In this document: in pieces, positions 1 through 10,759 of the stretch | Layout: every line of letters starts with the position of its first letter | How positions within the stretch are numbered: the stretch's first letter is position 1 | Origin: Epiperipatus broadwayi | Lineage: Eukaryota; Onychophora; Udeonychophora; Euonychophora; Peripatidae | Assembly (NCBI GenBank): GCA_028023455.1 | Contig: JAQFVV010006627.1 | Location: forward strand, 1-64,000 | Direction: 5' to 3' | Length of the DNA: 64,000 bases | Program-made: the position numbers and the translations under genes | The notes under the pieces: model-generated | The model's input: the letters and a program-made list of their open reading frames with translations, nothing else | Databases searched by the model: none | What the model was told of the DNA's origin: nothing

Positions 1-736
1 TAAGAAAATAGATTTTTACTTAGTTTTTGAGAATAACACTGTAATAATTATCAAACTTGATTTTATTTCCCCAGACTGTATGGGCACCATACTAAGAATA
101 ACAAATTTGTTTTTTAAAACTACTAGGTTAATTACCCTCTGAAAAAGTAAGGAGGGTTTCTTTATTAAAAGAGATAAAGTAAGCATTTGCGATTCTGGGG
201 AAAACTATCAATATATAATTTAGTATCTGATATATTAAATATAATAATGAAAATAAAATACGCTTATTAGAATGGAACAAGAACTAATAATTATTCATAG
301 AAATTAATGTAGGAGAGATTACAGCTGGTTGTATAGAGAGTAGAACAACAATTAACAAAAAGGTAAGAACTTTACTAATTGATTCAGTAAATTAATATTA
401 AATTTTACAAAATGGAAAGCTTTACAAAATGTTTAAAGAAATAGATAGGTGAAAGTTAAGATTATTCACGGTAACTTTAAGAGTCTAGCAGCATTTGAAA
501 TGATTACCTCTGTAACCTAACAATCACTTAGTACCCTATGACCGATGAAAAATCAACATGTTGGGCAAGCCAAAAATCACTTTGTAAATGAATAAATGCC
601 AATAAGATTGCAGGCTAACTAACAGTGATTGAAGGTTACACACAGGCACCACATGCCATGGATTTTAAAAACACCACTCCAGAGTATGAGTCCTCTTGGA
701 GACAATATCACAGATAAATATATTTATTAAAATACA

Positions 737-960
737 AGGTTCTTTTCTTATAATTCAAAATATTTTATCTTAATTCTTAAGTTATCTTTATCTCAATTAT
801 AGGTTCTTTTCGATCTTAAAATATCATATCTTATGCTTTAAATATCTTAATCTCAAATATGAGTTCTTTTACAGATTTAAAATATCTTAATTTCTGGTTT
901 TAAAAAACATATTTATCTTAAATATAGTTTTTTTTCAATCTTAAAATATCTTGACCTCAG
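737..960. repeat. Degenerate minisatellite, unit about 62-66 bp
   Basis: Roughly three and a half imperfect units each contain GGTTCTTTT, then ATCTTAAAATATC and ATCTTAATCTCAAATAT. Units differ by small indels. No coding potential. The flanks (1-736 and 961-2750) are plain AT-rich DNA in which I see no gene or recognisable element. Confidence 0.6.
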
Positions 961-2760
961 GATTCGAATTCAGAATAAAATGCACGTAAAACAAAACATT
1001 AATGGAAACACTTTAAATTCTTAACAAAATATGATGATTATTATTATTAAACTAAACATGGAACATTTTTTAAGTTTATTTTTGGAATCTTAGTATTTTA
1101 AAAGAATACAAATGAAATTATATATTAATAGAATAGTCAAATACTTAAGTAATACATAATTAATAATTTGAAGCCATCTCTAAATACTTTACAATCATTT
1201 AATATATAATTATTTCACTTCTACTGATCATAAAATATAGAAATCTTATATTTTCTGATGCAAATTTGAATAAGCAACATCAAAATAATGTAGAAGGCAG
1301 TAAGGGCATCTTTTATGATGCCAACTACATAACAAATGTACTTAAAATGAAGCAAATAATACAACATTTGTCTTCTAAGAATGTAGATAAAAAAAATTAT
1401 TAAGCAAAATGAATGTATAAACACTATGTGACCATTGAAATGTACTCTTAAGATAATTAATTATTAATGCATATATTATTAAAATACATTTTCTGATAAA
1501 TAAATGTGCTTATGCAATGATATTATAATGGCAACAAACAAAAACATATTTAATTAATAATAAACTATTTATTTACAATATAATAATTCATATAATAAAA
1601 TATTTATTTATAATAATTATGATTATTTCTTTTAATTTATTATTTATAATTTACAGATGTTATTAACTAATATATAATAACATTTCACTCTTCTTACACT
1701 TTAAAGCAAAATATATTTATTATTCTTTAGTTTCAATTGTTCCTAACAGTCTTCATCAGATCTACAAAATTTAAACATTATATCAATACAACCATATTTC
1801 ATACATATATCTATTATAATCTTACAATTTTATCATCTTAATTATTAACATCACTTTATTCATTAAACTTATTATTCTAGAACTTTTAACTTTTTAATTC
1901 TATTTTATCCTTTATTTTTATTCTTAATTATTATTATATTTATATTTATTCACTTTTTACCTTTGCCAAAATTTCAGAAATTCAATGTAATATTTACAAA
2001 ATCTTTTTTATATTACTATACTCATATATTTAACCTAATTTTTCATTTCACTTACTTGTACATATTATTTTAATTTTTTTATTATCTTATTCCATTTCCT
2101 TAATTCATTTTTTTATCCATATATAAGTGATATTTACTACCCAATAGTTCTCTTAGTTACAAAATACTATCTTGATTTCAAAATTCCAGTACCCATAGCA
2201 TAAAACAATATACCTCTAAGCCTTTATCCAGGCAGCTACTAGGAGATATACATTTTAGTTAATCAAAATAGTAATAAAATATCAGCATAGAGACGCTTAA
2301 CAAATATTAATACAATAACAACCAATATTATGTAATATAAAAATACTTATAATCTTAATAATAACTATGTTGGGGTGAGAAAATAATGATGCTTGACACT
2401 GATAATATATTTGAAGTTAAAAATTTATAATATATTTGAAATTAAAAATTTATAGTGGAACGAATAATAAATTATAAAGCTGCCCATGTCTGTGGATATA
2501 CACCAAAATATATTCTAACATTAGAATTCTAAGCATAGTGGACAAGGGAAATAAAAACTAGCAAAAAAATGATTGCATACTGGGTACTAAATGCAGGTGG
2601 TATCGATGAATGCATGCACCGTATTCTCTTACACGGAGTGGATAAATAGACATAAAAGTAATCTAACATGAATGAGCCACACTCACTCTCATGGAGGGGC
2701 TAAATACATAATTTCCATTTAAAATTACCTTAAAATACTACTAATAATAAAAAGCATGGA

Positions 2761-2804
2761 GATGATGATGATGATGATGATGATAATAATAATAATAATA
2801 ATAA
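2761..2804. repeat. Trinucleotide microsatellite (GAT)n(AAT)n
   Basis: An uninterrupted run of GAT units passes directly into AAT/TAA units. Confidence 0.95.
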
Positions 2805-4100
2805 ACATATGAATAATTGTTTATCTCGGCACATAATTCATTCACGCGATTTAAGATTATATGTATACCTACAACCTTATTGCATAATGGTGATAACATT
2901 TATGTATAAATTATTATAAAATTCTCATAGACCAACTGATATTTATCATACTTTCATTCAAAATACTGTTCAGAAATGCAAAAAAGGCTATATACCTTTG
3001 GATACTATAATTTATACCTCTAAATAATCATTCGTGAAAACTTTGGAATAATAAATAAAACCCCATTTATATATCTTGCCCACTCTATTTCTTTAACACA
3101 GTTTAAACATATTTATAATATAATAATTAATATGTAAAAGAGATTAAAAATTTCTTCCCTCTGTAAAGGAATTATGTCTCTGTTTAAATCATTTTACTTT
3201 TCATTAAAGTAATATATAACATATTCAATCATTTACTGCGGTAGAATAGATAAATAGAGATGAGAATTTTGAATAAAATTATAGAGAGGTGACAACAAAC
3301 AAATTCAAATAGCAACAGTGCTTTTAATTTGAAACACATTTTAATGGTAATTAGAGTCAGAGGAGTAATGAGTAGTAGGATAATCTTAATTATAAATTGC
3401 TTTTAATAGAGTTTTATTATTACAAGGCCACTTTTTGAGCTATTTTAATTATTATTTCTTTTTTTAAATACATCAGTTAATATATTTCATCAGTAGACAA
3501 TTCAGAAAATCTATTCAAATTACTAGATCTTGAAATGAATAGCTAGATTGTTCATTTTAACATAAAACAATTTGAAAAAAGTATTTTCTTTGATAATTTA
3601 AAAGTTAGTTTTCATAAATTTGTCTTTTATGATTACTTTTATAAAACAATTTTAAATACTTGTTAATGCTTCTTTTTTTTAATAGGTTTAATAATCTTAT
3701 AGAAATTCATAATCTATATCCGAGTTTGATATATTTAGATTGATTATTTTAATGGCCAATAATTAATATTAATGACTTATTAAAAGTTCGTTAAAACATA
3801 GGGAGATAATTTTATAACAAAGTTCATAATTTAACTAATGTTATAACAATGAAACAATTATTATGTGATTTTTTTCCTTTGGCTCCCTTGAGAAACTATT
3901 AAAATTTTCTTTTAACATATTTTAGAATTATTATTTGATAAGTCAGTTGAATCCATGTTTTTAAGGAGAAACAATGTGTGGACAACTTACTGGTTATTTA
4001 CTATACCATGATGATGATAAACAATACAACTTTAAATTTTAACAATGGCTTAAAATACTCAAATATAAACCAAACATTTTACTTCAAAACTGAAACATAA
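2805..4100. other. AT-rich stretch with no gene seen
   Basis: No reading frame, splice-bounded exon, RNA gene or clear repeat boundary could be recognised. Only homopolymer runs and TA-rich tracts are visible. Confidence 0.6.
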
Positions 4101-4104
4101 TTAA

Positions 4105-4570
4105 AATTTAATATATAGAGTATGAGCACAGACTTTCTCATGACCCACCACTCACCACTTTATCCCATATCACTGATACCCTTGAACACATATATGTCAA
4201 AAAGATAAATAATCACCAATATACGTATTTCATGCTAAACCAGTAATCATCAGTTGGTCCAGATTATCATCTCCACACATATATGCAATAAGTGCTCAGA
4301 TATATATTAAGATAGCCAATCTTCATACTTTAACGGATAGGCTTCAATCCACTCCACACTCCAATTCTTCAACCGTCCATCCAATTGAAAATCTTATGAT
4401 GGAATGCTCAAAGGCCACCTTGAGTCTGAGATTCTAGTCACACCCATGTTGCCATAAAATCAATCTGACCCCTCATGTATAGGACATAATCCATTTAATA
4501 CATATATCACATATATTGATACAGGTATATAATAAGCCTGTATTTCAGTTATTAAAATTTAAATGAAATG
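4105..4570 (-). mobile_element. Hammerhead repeat family C, single copy (subfamily C2)
   Basis: Read on the minus strand, this matches the other family C copies over most of their length. In order it has a CATGAGGGGTCAG block, a GATTGAAGCCTGTCC block, the ribozyme, a TGTATCAGTG block and the 3' end near CCCTATATATTACATATATTG. No open frame. It is a non-coding, probably retrotransposed, ribozyme-bearing repeat like animal retrozymes or Smalpha-type SINEs. The plus-strand 4510-4560 end (AGGTATATAATAAGCCTG) also occurs at 17.85 and 18.35 kb, which defines subfamily C2. Boundaries are approximate and no target-site duplication was found. Confidence 0.75.
4215..4258 (-). ncRNA. Hammerhead ribozyme C-4.2 (core intact, stem II weakened)
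   Basis: On the minus strand CTGATGA (4247-4253) and GAAA (4228-4231) are intact. Stem I pairs ACCAA with TTGGT (5 bp). Stem III is the palindrome ATACGTAT, and the cleavage triplet AUA predicts cutting between 4220 and 4219. Stem II keeps only three of five pairs (T-T and A-C mismatches), so activity is doubtful. Confidence 0.75.
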
Positions 4571-5740
4571 AAGTGTGAAGAAGTAGAAGTATGGAACTGT
4601 TAAAATTTTTAATTCTATTTTTATACTAGTGTGTGTGTGTGTTTGCTTGCACCAAAACTAATACTGCAATTCCTGTTCATTAAACTACCAAGTTACAAGT
4701 CTGCATTATAATATTTAAATTAATAGTCATTGTTGCCTTTTAACTGATCTGATCTTGAACTCTATACTTTAAAACCAGACAATTTTATCATGTGACCATC
4801 TAGATGATAAAATGAACTAGTTAATTAACAATTTTTATTAACTCTAAATAATTATCAAAAATCAATTACTTAATAAAATTATTATCTGATTTTCAAACCA
4901 AATATTTTTTTTATTCAAATATTCTTTTTTTTACTCTTTCTCTTGCATCATTTAAAAGCTTTTTTTTTTTTTCAATTTTAATTTTAAAATTGATTGATTG
5001 TCCACAATTTTTTAAAATACATTTTTAATAAATCTTTTTTTTTATCTTTCGATACTTCACATGCATGCTCCAACAGTAAGTAACACACGTACATGCATAT
5101 TAATATAGCCATTTTTAAATACAATGAAAATAAATTAGCTATTGACTGACATTTCAATTAAAAAATTAGAGCTACTCTCAATTAGTTATATTTACGATTT
5201 TAAAATCCTACTTCTAAATATATAAATTGGTATTTAATAAATCATAATTATTATTTTAACATCATTTATTTTAAAAATCAACAACTAAAATTCAAACAAA
5301 GTTAACTAATCATTTCAGACAGCATAGAACACTTTATTTGTTAAATCTATTTAAAATATACTAAGCTCTAGGTTAATTCTTCTTTAATTTAAATATTAAT
5401 TTTATTTTCAAGTACATATTAAAGAACCTAAGATAATTAGCGAGCTAACTGAAATTTTATTTATACTATTGAAACATATAATTTAAGATTTTTTTATGAT
5501 AGCACAGATAAAGTAATTTACTTAGTTATAATCTTATTTAATTAAAACAATTTTTTTTTAATGTCTTAAGATGGTTACAATATATACATAATAAATTTAT
5601 TTATTTTTTAAAATTAAAATATGAAAATGATAAAAGGATAATTTAAACGCTTTAAAAATATTCTGCATTTAAAATCAATAACAGAAAACCATTAAAACAT
5701 TTCTGTGTGTGTTTGCCTGAAAAGTTACTTTTAATTATAT

Positions 5741-5858
5741 ATTGGACTATTTTTTGGCCTCACAAGTGACAGTACTAGTGTAGAAATCAAATCTGGCATC
5801 TTTAGATTTGTGAATATTGAATTTAAGATAATGCTCTAATCAATTAGACTATACTGCC
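5741..5858 (-). mobile_element. tRNA-derived SINE, decayed copy
   Basis: On the minus strand the order is GGCAGTATAGTCTAATTGATTAGAGCAT (a degenerate tRNA head with A box), GATTTGATTTC (degenerate B box), and CACTAGTACTGTCAC, the body shared with the copies at 6.7 and 33.7 kb. The tail contains AGTCCAATATA, also seen at 33.85 kb. It is one end of a 1.1-kb palindrome. Confidence 0.7.
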
Positions 5859-6728
5859 AAAGCCAATTATCAGTAGAAAGTTCATATATATTTATGTTTG
5901 AAATTCCTCACTTTTTCACTTTTTATTAAAGGCAAAATTAAAGAGTGGTTTCCAAATATTATGAATTATCACCCTAAGTTGTTTTATAAAATTATTTGCC
6001 ATTATTATGTGAGCAGTATCATTAATTATTTTTTTCATATTCCTCTCTGTGAAATATTCCTATGTTTTCCCAATTGAACATGGGCTGATTTGGTACATGC
6101 ATAATCTACTGTTTTAGAGACTTGTTTCTTTTTCTTCTTTAATCATTACTTTGTGCTCTTTTAATCATTTTTCAATGGGCTGTCTGGTTTTATTGATATA
6201 TGCCCTTCCACCTTCACATGTTATTTCTTAGATACATTTTTTGTTTTAAACATTTTCAAATTAAGCTTGCTACAGATTAGTCTTTCTCACATTATTAACT
6301 TCTATAAAACCCAAATAGGAAATGTGAAAAACAAAAAATGCAATTAGACCACGTGAATTTGGAAGAATATATATTGGTAAAACTAGCTAGTCCCTCAAAT
6401 ATGATTAAAAGAGCACAAATTAATGATTAAAAAGCAAAAAAAGTTCCCAAAGTAGTGGGACCATGCTGGCACCAATGTACATATGTTCAATTGGGAAAAT
6501 ATAAGAATATTGAACCACAACTTCATTTGTTCAAATATAAAAATATTTGACAGAGAGGAAAAAGTAAAAAAAAAATTGCCCACATGATAATGCCAATTAA
6601 TCCTATAAGTCAGTTTAGTGCAACAATTCACAATATTTTGGAAATCACTCGTTGATTTCCCTTTTAAGAAAAAAATGGAGAAATCAGGAATATCCTTATT
6701 GATAAGAACATAAAATTTCTACTACTAG

Positions 6729-6850
6729 TGGTCTTTGATAGAATAGCATGTTGGTTAAAGTATCACTTTAAATTCAGTATTCGTATATCTGAAAATCCCA
6801 GATTTGATTCCCATGCTAGTACTGTCACATGTGAGGACAGCAACAGCTGA
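6729..6850 (+). mobile_element. tRNA-derived SINE, decayed copy
   Basis: Plus-strand copy of the same SINE: a degenerate head around TAGCATGTTGGTTAAAGTAT, then CAGATTTGATTCCC as the B-box region, then ATGCTAGTACTGTCAC. It is the right end of the 1.1-kb palindrome and opposes the copy at 5.75 kb. Confidence 0.7.
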
Positions 6851-7576
6851 AAAAGAGAGTATCACTCAAAACTAATAGTTGAAAGTAGTAGAAATTTTTA
6901 AGATAAAATGACTTTTTCTTAAGATGTTTTACAATTAATTCTAAATGATAGGAACGCCCAATAAATAATTACAAGTGTTTATGTGTGGCTATATAGATAA
7001 TGATATTCTGATGAAGATTAAAAACCATGGTTAATTAATAATAAAATGTTTAATTCGTTAGTGGAAAATAAAAATAGAGACTGGTTATAAAATGACCAAG
7101 TAAATATTTTGATTTTTTTTTTTTAGCTAAAGAGAAAAAAAAGAATATCATTTAAAACAGTGCTACTGAGTATTATAATCCACTGTAGTAGGAGAGTAAT
7201 TATTTTGGAACTGATTAAAAAAACTTCCTTGATATTACATCCAAATATTTGATTATCTATTGTAAAGCTAAGATTATTTTCAATGAAATTGCATTTTGGC
7301 ATGTCTTGTTAAAAAAAAAAAAACCCATCTGAAACTTGCTGCATGTTTTCTACAAAAATCATTTCTTTGCCTTTAATGGATACCACAATTTTAGGAAAAA
7401 CATTTATTTCAATTCATTAAACTTAAATATCCAATGAAATTTATTTTCCTAAAAAAGAGGCTAAATAGTTTAAAAATAAAAATCAAGAATTTCAATGACA
7501 ATGTAAGACATTTTTTTTAAAAAGGCAATAAAGCATTATTTCCCAATCTTGTTAAAAAAAAAATCAATATATTTAC
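6851..7576. other. AT-rich stretch with no gene seen
   Basis: Several A or T homopolymers and no convincing frame or repeat. Confidence 0.6.
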
Positions 7577-7590
7577 TTTAATTCATTAGG
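7577..7590. repeat. Left target-site duplication of the family C inverted dimer
   Basis: TTTAATTCATTAGG, identical to 8451-8464. The match stops exactly at both ends. Length fits target-primed reverse transcription. Confidence 0.85.
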
Positions 7591-7729
7591 AATATAGACA
7601 TTCTTATACCTGGAACTTAATTGTAAATATAGTGAATTGAATTCAGACTTTTAAACAACCTTCAACTATCCACACTATCTCATACTACTGATACACATGG
7701 CTACACACATGTAGAAGAAATAAATAATC

Positions 7730-7773
7730 ACCAATATACATATTTCGTGCTGAATAAGCACTCATCAGTTGGT
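7730..7773 (-). ncRNA. Hammerhead ribozyme C-7.7 (all core nucleotides intact)
   Basis: The best-preserved ribozyme in the window. On the minus strand, stem I is ACCAA/TTGGT (5 bp) and the core is CTGATGA (7762-7768). Stem II is GTGCT/AGCAC (5 bp) with a 5-nt loop. GAAA is at 7743-7746, stem III is ATATGTAT (3 bp plus a wobble), and the cleavage triplet is AUA, predicting cutting between 7735 and 7734. All conserved hammerhead positions (C3, U4, G5, A6, G8, A9, G12, A13, A14) are present. Stem III is so short that activity may require a dimer, as known for newt and Penelope-type hammerheads. Confidence 0.88.
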
Positions 7774-8303
7774 CCAGATTATCATCTCCCACACACACAC
7801 ATATAATCAGTGCTCAGTTTATATTAAGATAGCATATCTTTATACTTTAATGGACAGGCTTCAATCTACTCCAACTCTTCAGCAATCCATACCATTGAAA
7901 ATCTGATGATAGAATGCCCAAATCCCATGCTGATGCCAATATTGTTATGCACATGTTGACCTCAAGTCACTCTGGCCCCTCATGTATAGGACAGGTATAA
8001 GAATGTCTGTATTTCAAATCCTACACATTAAGCCTGCATTCTACCCATCCCTCTTCCAGGTATTTAAATGGATACTATCCTATACATGAGGGGCCAGAGT
8101 GACTTGAGATCAACATGGGCATAACTACAATATTGGCATCAGCTTGGGATTTGAGCATTCTAGCATCAGATTTTCAATGATATGGATGGCTGAAGAGTTG
8201 GAGATTGGAGTAGATTGAAGCCTATCCATTAAAGTATAAAGATTTGCTATCTTAATATAAACTGAGCACTGACTACATATATGTGTGGGAGATGATAATC
8301 TGG

Positions 8304-8347
8304 ACCAACTGATGAGTGCTGGTTCAGCACAAATTATGTATATTGGT
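8304..8347 (+). ncRNA. Hammerhead ribozyme C-8.3 (GAAA box lost)
   Basis: Right-arm partner of the 7.7-kb ribozyme. CTGATGA (8309-8315), a 5-bp stem II and a 5-bp stem I are kept, but the GAAA position reads AAAT (8331-8334). G12 is lost, so it is predicted inactive. Confidence 0.8.
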
Positions 8348-8450
8348 GATTATATATCTTTTCTACATGTGTGTGGTCATGTGTATCAGTAGTATGAGAT
8401 AGTGTGGATAATTGAAGGTTGCTTGAAAGTCTGAATTCAAATCGCCTATA

Positions 8451-8464
8451 TTTAATTCATTAGG
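8451..8464. repeat. Right target-site duplication of the family C inverted dimer
   Basis: TTTAATTCATTAGG, the direct repeat of 7577-7590. Confidence 0.85.
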
Positions 8465-8631
8465 TAAATTCATATTTGTTTTAATTAATTTAAACAATTA
8501 TAATTAAATTTTTTTGTTGTATTTATATCAAAAAACATATTTGACGTTATGGGTTTATTGTGGTTCTAAATCAAGATATCTTTTGTCTCAGGTAAGAAGA
8601 TGAAAAAACCTAATATTCTAATTATTCCATA

Positions 8632-8644
8632 CCCCCCCCCCCCC
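8632..8644 (+). repeat. Poly(C) run of 13
   Basis: Thirteen C in a row, unusual in so AT-rich a context. A 9-C run at 52078-52086 is the only comparable tract. Confidence 0.95.
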
Positions 8645-10755
8645 AAGTATATTTGTAGTAGTAATGGAATAATTATTTATTTCAAATTATTTCATTTTAT
8701 ATAAGAGCCAACTTTTGAATTTTTTCTATCATTTATTAAAATTAAGTTTATATTTATAATAGAAGTTTATAATCATATTGTAACCAATGTATTCATTAAA
8801 AGTATTGTCAAACCATTCATTTTATTAATTTTGTTTATTAAGTTCATATTTTCTTATAAATCTTTGATATTTTTATGACTTCATGGTCACAAGAATTTAT
8901 GCTTAATAAACTAGATCCTGGAATATCATGAAATGTAAAGATGGGTGGATTGGTGCTTGATCATCTGTGAGTTTATATATATATATATTATGGTGCATCC
9001 TTAATAAAAGAAATAAAGGCAGTAAGTTGAAGAGGAATAAGATGGAGTTTTTAAATAAATATCTTAAGCATTAAATATTACATCAGAAATTGGACTACCA
9101 TTAACGCTTTGGTTAGAATAAGTTCCAGAATAAAGCTGTTATAATATAGATATATTGAAATTGACAGCTTGTTATTCCATTAATTTCTTCGATAAGCAGA
9201 ATTTATTAAAACGTATACACACCAGCAATTTCATATATTCATTTATTTATATATAAAAATGATTCTACAAATAATAAATTCAATATTTAAAAAAAAATCT
9301 ATTAATACATTACTTTTACTTTAAATATGTAATAAAATATCATCTTATAAAAATGTATTTACAGTCATTTACAATAAACAATTTTAAAACAAAAACAAAA
9401 AAACATTAGGGAATTAAAGGTGACAAAGTCGACAAAAGTTTGCTCTTTTAGAAAATAAAATAATACTTTTACATTAGTGGATTACTCATAACAGCATGGT
9501 AGGTTAAAATTAGCAATAAGAAATTAGAAAAAGACCTCCTTTCATCATTAACTATACTTCCAAAAAACTCGGAAAGATGACAGATGATTTACCTCTTTCT
9601 CATGGCTGGTTTACAATATCTATGACTACCAATATAATTCAAAATAGTCAGAAACTTTGACCAAAACAATGCCACTCAATGTATCAAATTGTGATATTGA
9701 TATGTCTTCTGATTATGGTGGGATCTAAAATATGAATGATTAACATCGGATTGAAAGAGCAACATATTCAGTTAATTTTATTTATTGTAATCACAATTTT
9801 AAAAAAATATTTTTTTTAAGTTAACATATTTTAATCAAATGCTCTGCAATAGTTAATAGAAAAAAAAACCAATTCTAAAATAACATAATGAATTTAAATT
9901 AAAAAAAACCCAAACAATTAAAAATATTAAGTTTTATTAATGCATATTTTTACTTTGCATACATGCACATGCTTTACTAAGGAATTAAGAGTGACTTCAT
10001 GTTTATATTAAATTAAATTTACATTTTATTGAAATTGTGCAGATGTAGTTTTGATTAATGAGGAATACTGTTTTTTATATTTGCTTAAAATGTGCACTTA
10101 TGATATATATATATGAGGGCATTGCTTGGATTAAGTAAATAAAAACACATATAAAACTTTTCAAAATAAAAGTCAATAAAAGAACTTAATGCATGTAATG
10201 TAATTTTAATTAGAAAATAAAGCAAAACAACAACAAAATAATTTAAATGTAATTTAAGCTATTATTTATTTATGTTTTAAAAAATAAAACCTCGATTAGA
10301 TTTGTGGATAACAAAAAATGAATCTACAAATATATATAATCATAATTAAACTAAAAAGATTTAAAAAATGAGTAATCTATTATATATTTTTAATTAAAAC
10401 TAAAATTGTTAAAAAGAAAAATGTGGAAAAATTATTCAAAAGATTAAGTAAAAGAAAGGAGGGGCCAATGCACTGGTTGATTAAAAAAAAAAAACAGTTT
10501 AGCAGTTGCTAGTGGATACAATCCAATTTCCTGGGTAAATTTAATTTTTAATACTCAAGTCAGGAAAAGCTGTTTTCCTTTTTGAATTATAACTTTTATA
10601 CAGTTATCTACATTGTCATTCTATAAAGAAATGTGTTAGTAAATATAATCTGGACTTAGGCAGCTAATTAGTAAAAAAAAAAACCACATATGTAATTATC
10701 TCTTGGAACTGCTTAGAGCTCGACTCATAAATGCCACACCTGGATAAATTAAAAC
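8645..10755. other. AT-rich stretch with no gene seen
   Basis: No frame, exon or element could be recognised. Short TA microsatellites occur near 8980 and 10105. Confidence 0.6.
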
Positions 10756-10759
10756 TCAT

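Larger units (their letters stand above)
5741..6850. repeat. Imperfect 1.1-kb palindrome (foldback)
   Basis: The two halves are inverted copies of each other: AAAGAGTGGTTTCCAAAT near 5940 answers ATTTTGGAAATCACTC near 6640; CCCAATTGAACATG near 6070 answers the inverse near 6485; TGTGCTCTTTTAATCATT near 6150 answers the inverse near 6410. SINE copies lie at both outer ends in opposite orientation. The arms are about 500 bp around a spacer near 6270-6390. It may be a foldback transposon or an inverted duplication of a SINE-containing unit. Confidence 0.75.
7591..8450. mobile_element. Family C hammerhead repeat, head-to-head inverted dimer with TSD
   Basis: The left arm (7591 to about 8000) reads on the minus strand and the right arm (about 8068 to 8450) on the plus strand, so both 3' ends face outward. 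The arms match over several hundred bases, for instance CATGAGGGGCCAGAGTGACT beside the centre. The whole unit is bounded by a perfect 14-bp direct repeat, TTTAATTCATTAGG, at 7577-7590 and 8451-8464. Duplication of the target around both arms shows that the inverted pair arrived in one event. The centre (about 8000-8067) holds a plus-oriented piece of unit 3' end, as expected if a tandem multimer was the template. Non-coding. Confidence 0.85.

Noticed and set aside
1733-1790. CTGATGA on the minus strand followed by GAAA, hammerhead-like spacing
   Set aside because: No stem II can form between the boxes and no NUH triplet sits beside a stem III.
2405-2455. Possible CRISPR-like or satellite repeat (TATATTTGAA...AAAAATTTATA)
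   Set aside because: Only two short AT-rich units, a simple local duplication in a eukaryotic context.
7010-7030. CTGATGA on the plus strand near 7010
   Set aside because: There is no GAAA box at a suitable distance and no family sequence around it.
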